Source of the DNA: Kovacikia minuta CCNUW1
Lineage (GTDB): Bacteria; Cyanobacteriota; Cyanobacteriia; Leptolyngbyales; Leptolyngbyaceae
Length of the DNA stretch: 64,000 bases
NCBI RefSeq assembly: GCF_020091585.1
Contig: NZ_CP083582.1
Span: 2,542,001 to 2,606,000, forward strand
Direction of reading: 5' to 3'
The translations under genes were made by a program, and so were the position numbers. Below, piece by piece: positions 26,401 through 35,885 of this stretch (positions within the stretch are counted from its first letter, which is position 1; each line of letters starts with the position of its first letter). The notes beneath the pieces are model-generated. The model worked only from the letters and a program-made list of their open reading frames with translations. It was not told the DNA's origin and ran no database searches.

Positions 26401-27357
26401 TTAATCGAGTTGTTCTAGAAAGGCTTCAGCAGATGGATTGCTCCGTAAAATAGATAGAGTGTAGTCCAGATGTTCATAGACTAAGCCCACATCTAAACAT
26501 CCGGTTTGGACATCGCAAAGACAGAGATCGACCATTTTTTCCATCCATGCTTCACTCAAATGCATCCAGTTCAACGCCTGGGTAATATCTCGAATCCACT
26601 GAAAGGCATGAACTTTCTCAAACTTCGGCGGATGCAAAGAGATGGCATCTAGTGGGAAAATGCAGTCCTCACTACCAACCATCACCACAATTAGTCGATA
26701 CTTAAAGTCATCCCGAAAGGCATCCTGAATCTTCTGCCAAAAGTCTTCAGGAATACTCGAATTAGAATCGCAGATACCGACGCGAACTGGGCAAATTACA
26801 TCACCGGACTGCAACAGCTTTTTGTATTGCTTGATCGTTTCCACCGCTTTGCTAACTGAAATTACCTGTGGGTCCAAAGATAGTATTCGCCGAATTTGAG
26901 TGTTGCTGCGACCAAGTTCATATTTGAGACGATCACAGAAACTTTTCAGAAATACTGTCTCACCGCAAGGCACCGCCAAACCAATCAATCCTTTTCTACC
27001 CAGGAGTTCTCCCACACATTTATCAACCAGATGACTCAAATCAAACCTGGATACTTCAGGAAATTGGTAACCCCCCGTTCGTGGAGTCGATGAATCAGGT
27101 AATCTCAGATCCTTCAATAAATCACGGAGCATCTTGATTAACTCTGTCGGATCGCTGCCTTGATTGATGACATAGCGGTTATTATCTCCAACAATGCTTT
27201 GATTTCCCGGAATAATCACCGCTTCCGTCGCATCTCCCTGAATTGCCACAGAACCTTTTCCAGATGCAATGGTTAATTCAACCATGAGAGCTTGAACTTC
27301 CGCTTCCGGCAGTTTTTCACTCAAAATTTTCTTGAGCGTTTCTAACGCATTTGACAT
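26401..27357 (-). CDS. Motif-B protein with inactive STAND-like domain
   Basis: A 318-residue protein. The N-terminal helix (1-30) is followed by motif B at about residues 32-65 (ASGKGSVAIQGDATEAVIIPG). The C-terminal 220 residues have a STAND-like layout, but the P-loop is broken: the place of GxxGxGKT reads LAVPCGETVFLKSF, and no DExx Walker B is left. This suits the class called inactive STAND in MoxR-vWA systems, which would act as a scaffold rather than as an ATPase. It lies between the caspase and MoxR genes with 12-base gaps on both sides, so it is probably the adaptor between the two arms of the operon. Confidence 0.7.
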   Translation of the reverse strand: MSNALETLKKILSEKLPEAEVQALMVELTIASGKGSVAIQGDATEAVIIPGNQSIVGDNNRYVINQGSDPTELIKMLRDLLKDLRLPDSSTPRTGGYQFPEVSRFDLSHLVDKCVGELLGRKGLIGLAVPCGETVFLKSFCDRLKYELGRSNTQIRRILSLDPQVISVSKAVETIKQYKKLLQSGDVICPVRVGICDSNSSIPEDFWQKIQDAFRDDFKYRLIVVMVGSEDCIFPLDAISLHPPKFEKVHAFQWIRDITQALNWMHLSEAWMEKMVDLCLCDVQTGCLDVGLVYEHLDYTLSILRSNPSAEAFLEQLD

Positions 27358-27369
27358 GACTGCAACGCC

Positions 27370-28413
27370 CTATTCTTTGTCGTTATTAATCGTGTCACCA
27401 ATATTGAGATTTTGGGCACTACCCAGATTGATGTTGTACTTTCCTTTCTGCGTTACATTCCTCTGTACAACATTGTTATTACCAACGGTGTTGCCATCCC
27501 CTGGAATGATAATTGCACCATTAGCATTTCCACTGATCGCGACTGCGCGATCTCCCGACGCCACTGTATTGCTAATTTGAATAATTTGACCGTTCAACTC
27601 GCCCGGTTTTGACTCAATCTCAGGTTCGTTCTCTAGCTCACTTGGCAGGCCCTTCGGTTGCGATTGACCACCCGCGTAATACGCCAAGATGAAATTATCC
27701 GCCTTTTCAATGTCCAGAACTGGATGTTGTTTGTCATCCGTTAGTGTTGGCACAATCCGGCTAGCATACATCGCTAAATCCGTTGCTCGGATATATCCAT
27801 CTTGCTTGACGGCTCCTGCGCCACACAGCCCTTTAACTAAGGCATCGGTAAACGCGCTATAAGGTTCACCCGCGTAGGATAGCTCATCGGGACGGGAAGA
27901 CCCAATCATCATCCGACCGCCACCCTTGGCAAACATTCTCTGAGCCTCAGGGGGAAGAGGCGCTTTGGTAATCTGAAAACCAGATAAATCACTTAGCCCA
28001 CCTGCATGACAGCAATCCAGCATCACCAAAAGCTTCTGGGCTGGAACGTCCCGGAGCAGGTCTGTAAACTCACCGCCGCTAATTGCTGTTTCTGGCAAAT
28101 CCTGCGTGTTATAACCATGCGGCATCAAATAGTAGGACTTGACGGGCTGAATCAGTTGATGTCCATGCCCAGAAAAGTAGATTAATACTGTTGACTCGGC
28201 ATTTGTTGTGTCCGCTAATGTTTCCAGGGCAGCAATGATATTGGCGCGGGTGGCTTGCTCCCCAGTCAGCAAATGAACTTGCTTCTCTGGGTAAGCGCAC
28301 CGCTCTGGATCTTTCAGAATCTTGGCCAGACCGGTTGCATCGCCAACCGTAGTCGGCAAATCTCCACCAATGCCAATGATACAGGCATGACCTTGCTCAA
28401 ATCGATCGCTCAT
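27370..28413 (-). CDS. Caspase-family protease with both motif B and motif A in its tail
   Basis: An orthocaspase/C14-type protease. The ATG at 28413 has AAAGGTGG upstream; starts at 28449 or 28470 would add 12-19 residues. Numbered from 28470, the catalytic pair is His102 in FSGHGH and Cys154 in LDCCHAGG, and GSSRPDELSYAG is the usual substrate-pocket region. After the protease core (to about residue 275) comes a linker, then motif B (ASGDRAVAISGNANGAIIIPG), an asparagine-rich GNNNV stretch, and motif A (KYNINLG, then LNIGDTI) at the extreme C-terminus. No other protein in the window has both motifs. First gene of the five-gene operon. Predicted cell-death or regulatory protease activated by recruitment. 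Confidence 0.9.
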   Translation of the reverse strand: MSDRFEQGHACIIGIGGDLPTTVGDATGLAKILKDPERCAYPEKQVHLLTGEQATRANIIAALETLADTTNAESTVLIYFSGHGHQLIQPVKSYYLMPHGYNTQDLPETAISGGEFTDLLRDVPAQKLLVMLDCCHAGGLSDLSGFQITKAPLPPEAQRMFAKGGGRMMIGSSRPDELSYAGEPYSAFTDALVKGLCGAGAVKQDGYIRATDLAMYASRIVPTLTDDKQHPVLDIEKADNFILAYYAGGQSQPKGLPSELENEPEIESKPGELNGQIIQISNTVASGDRAVAISGNANGAIIIPGDGNTVGNNNVVQRNVTQKGKYNINLGSAQNLNIGDTINNDKE

Positions 28414-28598
28414 CTCAGGTGCCACCTTTCTGCAAACTTGGGGACTCATGACGATTATGTCCTTTGCCAAAAAGCATCAACAGCCCTTTGGTAACAAAAC
28501 TTTGCAAATGATACAAGGGAAGAATTTTCTGGCTACAGTCTGTAGAAGATGAACTGCTTCAGACGATCGACTGCCTCTTGCCTTTCTGCCATGTGTTT

Positions 28599-29599
28599 AT
28601 GATGAAAATTCTCCGATATAGCCTACTGAGCCTAACCGTTCTAACGCTGGCATTTCTCTCAAGCGATCCAGCATTAGCTCAGGCGAAAGTGTTGGCGACA
28701 CCGGATTCTATTACGGTGAGGGGAACTCGCGGAGAGGGCATCCTGGAAACCCGCACACTCACTCTGCGTTCCACTGCCCCGATTACAAACCTACGCATTT
28801 ATGCCTTTGATTTATACAACCTCGATCGCGATCGCATTTTCCCAAAACGCCTGATTACGGTTCCGCCTGCGATCGCTCAACTCAACATCGATAATTTAGA
28901 AAACTTGCCAGTGGAGTTTAACCTCCAGGAAGCACCGAGTGGTGAGTTTCAGGGCAATTTGTTGCTTACTTACCAGGGCAACGAAACATCGGTTCCTGTA
29001 ATTGTTCGGGTTAAAGATCCCTGGTATTTGCCGTTTGCCTTACTTGCCTTTGGTGTGATTCTGGGCACAACGGTATCCAGCTACAGTCGTTGGGGCAGAA
29101 CCACCGATGAGGTCACGGTGAGTTTGGAAAATGTGCGGACTCAGTTGGAGAGTGACAAAGAACTGCCGCCATCTTTTGCTTCCCGCATCTCAACCTATCT
29201 GGTTGATGCCAAACTTGCACGGGACACCAAGCAATTGGAATCCGCTCGACAATTGATTACGGAAGCGAGAATGGTTTGGAGCAAATGGTTTCGTCAACGG
29301 GCAGAGTGGCTGGAAGTATTGAAGGTGGGAACTGCGGTGGAAGCGAACTTGACTAGACTGCCCTCACCGGATTCTCAAACTCGCTATATTCAGGCGGTTC
29401 AGCGCGATTTGCAGAATACTCTCACCAGAGTGGTGGATTTTGCCAATCCAACCGAGTTGGGGCAACACATCAACCGTCTCTCTTGGCAACAGGCGTTTTT
29501 CCTGCGTGTTTCTCATCAACTGATGAACATGCAAAAAACGCTGGATGATTTCCAACCGAGCAAGTTGGAATTGGGCGATCCGGAATGTGTCAACAAGAA
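28599..29599 (+). pseudogene. Secreted/membrane protein gene, 5' part, split by an IS3-family element
   Basis: The N-terminal part of a gene whose C-terminal part is at 31111-31689. The ATG at 28599 gives a clean signal peptide ending ALAQA. An exported beta-rich region of about 120 residues follows, then a membrane segment (YLPFALLAFGVILGTTV) and a cytoplasmic helical region. The insertion falls just after ECVNK, and beyond it four residues are read from the element before a stop. Intact, the product would have about 530 residues and two or more membrane spans. It is divergent from the caspase operon and next to a NACHT gene, so it may have been a membrane partner of this island. Confidence 0.72.
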
Positions 29600-29621
29600 T
29601 GAGACAACGTAGAGCGAGAAA

Positions 29622-30679
29622 TTAGTGTTGCTCTTGTCCCTGGGCAGTGGAAACTACCGGCGGATTAATCCAAGCTTCTGTAGGAATGGCAGGAGGCATT
29701 GGCAAACCTTTGACAAAACGTTCTGGATGGGTGAGGTATGTAGCTTGCAACACCTGCTGTCTTTGTTGCGTCACGGCCGGGGCTTGTCCGTAGTGCAAGA
29801 TCGCAGGTGTTAACAAGCCGATACCGCTATGGTGATGGTCGTGGTTATACCACTGGAAAAAGGTTTGACAAAAGGTGCGAGCATCTTCAATTGAGCCAAA
29901 CTGTTTGGGAAATTGAGGCTGGTACTTGAGGGTCTTGAACTGCGCTTCGGAATAAGGGTTGTCATTGGACACATGGGGACGAGAATGGGTTTTGGTCACA
30001 CCGAGGTCAGACAGCAACAGGGCAACCGCCTTTGACGTCATCGCGGCTCCTCGGTCAGCATGAATCGTTAACTGTCCGGGCTGGATCTGTTGTTTTTGAG
30101 TAGTTTGCTCAATCAGCCGTTCTGCCAGGGAAGCGGATTCCCGGTGGGCGACCATCCAGCCCACAACATAGCGACTGAAGACATCCAAGATGACATAGAG
30201 ATAGTAGTAAGTCCATTTGTAAGGTCCATAGAGTTTGGTGATGTCCCATGACCACAACTGGTTTGCCCCGGTTGCCAGCAGTTCGGGCTTTTGGTAGTTG
30301 GGGTGGCGTAATTGATGGCGGCGTTCCCTCACTTCGGCATGGTCTGCCAGGATGCGGTACATCGTGCGCATCGAACATAGATAAGTGCCTTCGTCGAGTA
30401 GGGTGGCGTATACCTCCTGGGGGATTGGTCTACAAAACGGTCACTATGCAGTAGATCCAAAACCTGTTGTCGTTCCTCATTGCTGAGCGCACGCTCAGGT
30501 TTCGGCTTGGGTTTGGGTTCACCCTTAGGCTTTTGCTTGCGATAGTAGCTAGCACGGCTGACCCCCAATCCCTGACAAACCGGTGCAACACCCATTGTCG
30601 GTGCCAGTTGTTCAACGGCACTCATCAATCGCTGGTGTCGCTGGTGTTCGTCGCCAGCGTGATGTTTAAGATCGCACAA
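29622..30679 (-). pseudogene. IS3-family OrfB transposase, frameshifted
   Basis: The 5' frame (30679-30329) carries the HTH_21-like lead-in ending VDQSPR. The 3' frame (30371-29622) carries the rve core with D in WSWDITKL, D in IHADRGA and E in YSEAQFKTLKY. The two overlap around 30410, where one base too many or too few in CCCCAGGAGGTA breaks the frame. Joined, they would give a normal OrfB of about 350 residues, so the enzyme is most likely inactive. Confidence 0.8.
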
Positions 30680-30699
30680 GCTTTTTTTTGAATATCGAT

Positions 30700-31061
30700 G
30701 ATCAACTCGGCTTGTTGCAGCCGTTGGCTGAGCCGTTCATTCTCCCGTCGCAACCGCTCGACCTCAGCATTCAAAGGATTGGCTGGCATAGGTTTGCGCC
30801 CCGCTTGTTGTCCGTTAACGCTGCCAGTTGTCCGGCTTGTCGTTGTCGTCGCCAGGTCGTCAAGTGCGACGAGTACAGTCCCTCACGCCGCAAAATCGCA
30901 CCAATTTGTCCTTCACTACAACTGTCGGTTTCTTGAAGAATCCGTAGCTTGTACTCAGCCGTGTAAATTCGACGTTGTGCTTTTTCTACCACTTCGGGAT
31001 TCGGTACACCGGATGCTTGAGCGCCGTTATGGGCAGGAGTGGAGACAGAACGCATCACCAT
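30700..31061 (-). pseudogene. IS3-family OrfA, frameshifted
   Basis: RRIYTAEYKLRILQETD and REGLYSSHLTTWRRQRQ are the typical OrfA helix-turn-helix. The frame breaks after DNKRG near 30795. A one-base change there would restore the usual leucine-zipper region (NAEVERLRRENERLSQRL), which is intact in the next frame. Second frameshift in the same element. Confidence 0.75.
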
Positions 31062-31110
31062 AGAAGTTCACCTGAACTAGACAGTAATTTGAAAGTGGTC
31101 AGGTGTCTCA

Positions 31111-31689
31111 TCCATATTGTCACAGAGGGATCGTGAGCAACTGCAAACCTTGAAGGACAAAGCTGCCAATCTCAAACAGCAGTTGGGCAACCTGTTACCG
31201 TCTGATCAACCGGAGCAGGTCGAACTACAGGTAATTGAGACAGAACTCAATCAAACGATGGCAGGGTTTGAGGCGTTGAAGCACAAAGCTGAAGATGGAC
31301 GACCTGACGATATAGGAGAATTTAAACGCGGGCAAGACAAGTCGGCAGATGGTCAAACGCCTCTAGGTGAAACAGTGGTTCAAATACCGGTCTCACTACC
31401 TTTTGAAATCCCCTCGTTCTCAGCGGACGAAAATCCAATTTTGAAGGGTATTGCAGTACTGATTCCCAATCCTAATCGACGGCTACAAATCTTTTCTTTT
31501 GTCGGGTATCTGACCACGATCGCCTTCCTGGCAGGCACTGGATTCAACGAACTCTACTTACAACGTCCCACCTTTGGTGCGGATGGATTAAGGGATTATT
31601 TTGCCCTGCTTGCCTGGGGGTTTGGGGCGGAAGCAACTCGCAGTGCTGTTACCAATGCTTTGCGGAGGACGGATGAGTCAAAACCCTAA
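31111..31689 (+). pseudogene. 3' part of the split membrane protein gene
   Basis: Directly after the right end of the IS element the frame reads ILSQRDREQLQTLKDKAANLKQQLG. This is a coiled-coil continuation of the helical region at the end of the 28599 fragment. It ends with a membrane segment (LQIFSFVGYLTTIAFLAG) and a short tail. It has no start signal of its own. It overlaps the downstream NACHT gene by 17 bases, which suggests the original gene and the NACHT gene were an operon. Confidence 0.7.
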
Positions 31690-33739
31690 GAACTCAGATT
31701 TGCAAACAATCTTTGATCGTATTGAGACGGGAAAACGCCTTGGCAAGCAAGACTTGCAAATTTTGGTGGCAGCAGTGAGATCGCAACAAGTGACGATTGC
31801 GACGGGCGATCGGGCAGTTGCTATTGGTGGCAGTGCAGCAGGTGCAGTGGTTGTTACAGGGAATGGAAATTTAGTACTACAAGGTTCAGAGGCAGAATTT
31901 CTCAAAGAAGCTCTACGAACTGCGTTACACGAGACCAAGAAAGTACAACGTTCTCGTAATGAGCAACTGCTATTGGATGAAGTGAAGCAAGAGGTCATTG
32001 CTCGACTACACCAATCTCTTTTTGATGCCGTACTAATTGAGCTACAAAAACAGCAACTATTCCATCGGGTAAAGCGCCCTTGGGATGCCGAAATAAAAAT
32101 TGGAGCCAGACCCAGCCTGCCACTTCCTGACGATAGCGATATTCTTGAAGTTTTTGACCACGAGGAAATTCAAGGCAGACTACTAATTCTGGGTGCTCCC
32201 GGCGCTGGGAAGACTACCACTCAATTAGATCTAGCTAAAGCATTAATTGAGCGTGCGGAGCGGCAACCGGATTATCCGATCCCGGTCTTGTTTAGCCTTC
32301 CATCTTGGAGGGATGATCGTCAGCCCATGACTGAGTGGTTAGTTGCTGAACTTAAGTCCAAATATGGTGTTCAGCCTAGAATTGGCAGAAAATGGTTGGA
32401 AAACCGGAAATTACTACCCTTACTTGATGGATTAGATGAATTAGAGGTTAATCGTCAGGAATCCTGCGTCCAGGCAATTAATGCACTTATCCAAGGAGGC
32501 TGTCGCCCGCAGTATCTAGTTGTGTGTAGTCGAGCCGAAGAATATACCAAGTATGAGACGTGCCTTCAACTTAATGGAGCAGTTTGCCTACAACCTCTTA
32601 TTGCTTCCCAAATTCGAGACTATCTTAGTGCCATCAGACATCCCGACCTCTGGCAAATCATTGTTGATGATTCCAATCTACTGGAACTAAGTCGCATTCC
32701 ACTTCTACTTAGCGTTGTAATTCTTACGTACAAGGACATAGACCCTGAAACCTGGAAACAGTTTAACTCTCCCCAAGAACTACTGCACTACCTGTTAGAT
32801 GCCTATGTTCAACGTATGCTGGCTCGGTCAGTCTCTAGAGATTTGTACGGTAGGCAAAAAACTCCAACTCCCAAGCAAATCCGACATTGGTTGATTTGGC
32901 TATCTCAACAATTACAGAGAGATGCTCAAGTCGAATTCTTAATAGAGGAAATGCAACCCTTTATATTGCTACCCAGTAACGAAAGGAAAATCTATATAGT
33001 GCTTGCCTGGTCAATTATTGTGCTCACAGCTACTCTCATAGCTGCTCTTAATAACGGCTCAGTTTTTGGGATTTCAGGTGTGCTAATCAGTGTAGTTATT
33101 ATTGGAGCAAATCGAAGGCAAATTCATACTATCCAACCAATTGAAGTTCTGATGTGGTCTTTAGATGGAGCAAAGACTGGCTTGACTATTGGATTAATGA
33201 TTGGCATAGGACTTGGGACTCATTTTGGATGGTCTCTAGGTGGTTCATTGATCAGTGCTTTCTTTTATGGTTTAGTTGGTGCGCTACTTTTTGGACTGGT
33301 TGGCGCTCTGCTGGTTGGGCTATTCTATACTCTAAGCGGTCAATTATCAGAACCAGATATAGAAACAGAGAAATTTCCTAATCAGGGTATCTGGAGATCA
33401 TTCATAAATGCTGGAATTGCTGGGTTGGTAAGTGGCTTGGTTGGCGGCTTAGTTGGGTTTCTAATATTTGCTTTAATCGGCATACCAGCAAGTGGGCTGC
33501 TATTTGGATTAATGAGTGGGTTGATGAGTGGGCTTATATTTGGTGGAGGGCTTGCTTGCATTCAGCATTTCTCCCTACGCATCATACTCTACCAAGGCAA
33601 TTGCATTCCCTGGAACTATTCTCGCTTTCTAACTTATGCAACAGCACGTCTCTTCCTCCAACAGATTGGCGGACGTTATCGCTTCATCCATAGATTGTTG
33701 CAGGAGCATTTTGCTGCAATGCCATTGGAGAAAGAGTAA
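31673..33739 (+). CDS. NACHT NTPase with motif B and a glycine-rich membrane C-terminus
   Basis: The ATG at 31673 follows GCGGAGGAC and removes a longer artefactual start. About 688 residues. An N-terminal helical region leads to motif B (ATGDRAVAIGGSAAGAVVVTG, about residues 40-60). The NACHT ATPase has Walker A GAPGAGKTT, Walker B LPLLDGLDEL and the VVCSR sensor. From about residue 430 there is a hydrophobic region of several membrane segments with repeated glycine patterns such as GLVGALLFGLVGALLVGL and GLMSGLMSGL. A HRLLQEHFA marker is at the end. Glycine-rich helical repeats of this kind could form a pore, so sensor and membrane effector may be one protein. Confidence 0.82.
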   Translation: MSQNPKNSDLQTIFDRIETGKRLGKQDLQILVAAVRSQQVTIATGDRAVAIGGSAAGAVVVTGNGNLVLQGSEAEFLKEALRTALHETKKVQRSRNEQLLLDEVKQEVIARLHQSLFDAVLIELQKQQLFHRVKRPWDAEIKIGARPSLPLPDDSDILEVFDHEEIQGRLLILGAPGAGKTTTQLDLAKALIERAERQPDYPIPVLFSLPSWRDDRQPMTEWLVAELKSKYGVQPRIGRKWLENRKLLPLLDGLDELEVNRQESCVQAINALIQGGCRPQYLVVCSRAEEYTKYETCLQLNGAVCLQPLIASQIRDYLSAIRHPDLWQIIVDDSNLLELSRIPLLLSVVILTYKDIDPETWKQFNSPQELLHYLLDAYVQRMLARSVSRDLYGRQKTPTPKQIRHWLIWLSQQLQRDAQVEFLIEEMQPFILLPSNERKIYIVLAWSIIVLTATLIAALNNGSVFGISGVLISVVIIGANRRQIHTIQPIEVLMWSLDGAKTGLTIGLMIGIGLGTHFGWSLGGSLISAFFYGLVGALLFGLVGALLVGLFYTLSGQLSEPDIETEKFPNQGIWRSFINAGIAGLVSGLVGGLVGFLIFALIGIPASGLLFGLMSGLMSGLIFGGGLACIQHFSLRIILYQGNCIPWNYSRFLTYATARLFLQQIGGRYRFIHRLLQEHFAAMPLEKE

Positions 33740-33770
33740 TAAGTAATCGCTAATCTGAACTCTGGTTTCT

Positions 33771-35864
33771 TCACTTTTTAATTTCGGCGATTGGCAATAA
33801 CATCATCTCAACCTGCTCCTCCTTTGAATCTAAACATTCATAAGATTCATTTAAGCAATCTAAGAACAATTTGTTTGCTATGTAGTATTTCTCAAGCAAT
33901 CCCTTCTGGCAATCATCAAACTTCCAGTTACATAATTCGTTCTGAGAGTGAACAGGCTCAATTTCTTGGACGAGATTATGAAGGCGATACAGATGACTAG
34001 ATCGCCCAATTTCAAGGGCTAATTCGAGAGCTGTACCTAATTCGGGATCTATAGCCCAAGCTAAAGGAAAAACTTGTCTTAACATTACATCTTTATTAGA
34101 AGTGTAAGAAGCATAAGCTTTGCCACAAGCCATCTCGAAGTACATTGCCCTTACTGCGGTACGGTTATACCGAGTGGGAATTGCAACGGATTGAGCCTTT
34201 TCAGTAACCCATGCTAGAAATTCCTGCATCCTTTCATCTTCAGCAGCAAATCTGTCGATGGTCTGCTTCATCTCATGCAATAGCCCAATAGAATTTACTT
34301 CTGCCATTTCAATTCCAAGGAGAAATACTGATCGCCAGTGTTCCTCCGAAACGTATCTAGAAAATTTCCCCCAATTAGCACTTTCAACAAATAATTTTGC
34401 TGCTAGATACTCCTGAAATGTTAGGTGTGAGAACGACCAGATTCCCTGTGCTCGCTCAATCAATAACCCATGCTGCTGCGCGATCGCCGCTAACACCGCC
34501 CGACTCTCCTCAACCGCAAGCTGCAAATGCTCGGCAATGTAGCCACAAAGCTCCGACTCCTCGTACAGCACAAAGTTCTCTGTTTGCTCAAACTTGCGAA
34601 CCGCGAGATAGCTTAGCAACCGCTTTCGTTCCTCGGTGGTTAGTTGATGATAGCGATCGCTCCCCGAATCGCGACTGATTCCTCTTCCTTCATCCCACTG
34701 CTGCAACAGCAAATCCAACCCATCTCTGTACAAGTCCGATCGCTTTTCCGGCAAACACTTCAAATCATCGAAAATCCAACAGGTCAAACTTAGCAATACT
34801 GGAGTCACTGCAAGCTCAGTCGTCTGGGGGCTTTCCCGCAGCTTTTCCATAAAGTGGTTTTTCAACGCCACTCCTTGCTCCTGCGTTCCCGCCATTGCCG
34901 TAAACCAATTCAACGCAAAGCATTCCACCTGCTCTGGCTTAAAAGGTGCGACCTCTACTGCCTGAAATTGCTCCGGGATATATTCCGTCGTCTGCGTTCG
35001 ACAAGTGAGAATGAACCGATTTTTGTCATACCGCTTCGCAAACTTTCGCAGCTCATGCTGCACTGTCTGCCGCAACGAACTGGGCACCTCATCCAAGCCA
35101 TCCAGCAAAAGTAACACCCGCCCTTGCTTCAAAATCTGCTCTGTCTGCGCCTCCTGCTCCAGCCCAAATTCCCCATGAAGGTATTGAAACAGACTAAAAG
35201 CTGTCTCATCGACATCCCGCAATTCCAGCAAAACTGGGATGTAGTCACCGAGGAACTCCTCCTTGGCACAGCTAACCGCTAGATGGCGCAAAAATGTACT
35301 CTTGCCTGACCCTGGCTTGCCCAGCACGATCAATCGAGGAAAGTCCTCACTCGCCGCGATCGCTAATCCTGGTGATCGCTCCCCTCGTTTACCCAAACCG
35401 AAGCGATCAAACTGATCCCGTGCATCCTGCCCTTCCAGCAAGCCCGGAATCGTCGCCCGAACTTCCCGCATCTCCAGCACATAAACATCCACATACAGCC
35501 GATCTACCTCAATCTGCCGTTTGTTCAATAACCTAATTTTGCTGAACAGATTGAGAATTTTCGCCGAGGCACGAAATCGTACTTGCTGGACCAGTTCATC
35601 CACCGATGCCGTTTGTACTGCTGAGGGTTGTTGCAGAAGCCGACCAATTTCCTCTGCCTCTGCCCCCTTTATGACAATGACGTGGTTATGGTCGCCCGTG
35701 ACATAAACCGAATCGTTGGCATCACCGTTGATGGCGATCGCACGTTCTCCCGTTGCCAACACTATCTGACCAGTTTGAATCGCAGTCGTGATCGTCATCA
35801 AATCGGCTTCATCCCCGCTTCCTGCCAATACACGCTGAACGGCTGCTTGAAGGTTTTCTGGCAT
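33771..35864 (-). CDS. NACHT NTPase with motif B
   Basis: A 697-residue NLR-like protein. Motif B lies at about residues 36-60 (ATGERAIAINGDANDSVYVTG). After a linker the ATPase has Walker A GKPGSGKST, Walker B LLLLDGLDEV and LTCRTQ. SHLTFQEYLAAKLF marks the winged-helix end. The C-terminal 250 residues are helical and end in LLPIAEI. The body is a close relative of the 14436-16760 protein, yet the N-terminal recruiting motif differs (B instead of A). This looks like domain shuffling between receptors. Predicted cytosolic sensor. Confidence 0.87.
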   Translation of the reverse strand: MPENLQAAVQRVLAGSGDEADLMTITTAIQTGQIVLATGERAIAINGDANDSVYVTGDHNHVIVIKGAEAEEIGRLLQQPSAVQTASVDELVQQVRFRASAKILNLFSKIRLLNKRQIEVDRLYVDVYVLEMREVRATIPGLLEGQDARDQFDRFGLGKRGERSPGLAIAASEDFPRLIVLGKPGSGKSTFLRHLAVSCAKEEFLGDYIPVLLELRDVDETAFSLFQYLHGEFGLEQEAQTEQILKQGRVLLLLDGLDEVPSSLRQTVQHELRKFAKRYDKNRFILTCRTQTTEYIPEQFQAVEVAPFKPEQVECFALNWFTAMAGTQEQGVALKNHFMEKLRESPQTTELAVTPVLLSLTCWIFDDLKCLPEKRSDLYRDGLDLLLQQWDEGRGISRDSGSDRYHQLTTEERKRLLSYLAVRKFEQTENFVLYEESELCGYIAEHLQLAVEESRAVLAAIAQQHGLLIERAQGIWSFSHLTFQEYLAAKLFVESANWGKFSRYVSEEHWRSVFLLGIEMAEVNSIGLLHEMKQTIDRFAAEDERMQEFLAWVTEKAQSVAIPTRYNRTAVRAMYFEMACGKAYASYTSNKDVMLRQVFPLAWAIDPELGTALELALEIGRSSHLYRLHNLVQEIEPVHSQNELCNWKFDDCQKGLLEKYYIANKLFLDCLNESYECLDSKEEQVEMMLLPIAEIKK

Positions 35865-35885
35865 CGATTCAAGTCCAACGATTTT

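Larger units (their letters stand above)
29600..31110 (-). mobile_element. IS3-family insertion sequence, degenerate
   Basis: About 1.5 kb bounded by imperfect inverted ends that both begin TGAGACA. Left end is at 29600; right end, read inward on the minus strand, is at 31110. It holds an OrfA with a helix-turn-helix and an OrfB with a DDE integrase core, both frameshifted. A run of eight A residues (minus strand, about 30684-30691) lies at the OrfA/OrfB junction, the usual place for programmed slippage. No clear target duplication is visible. The element splits the membrane protein gene. Confidence 0.8.
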
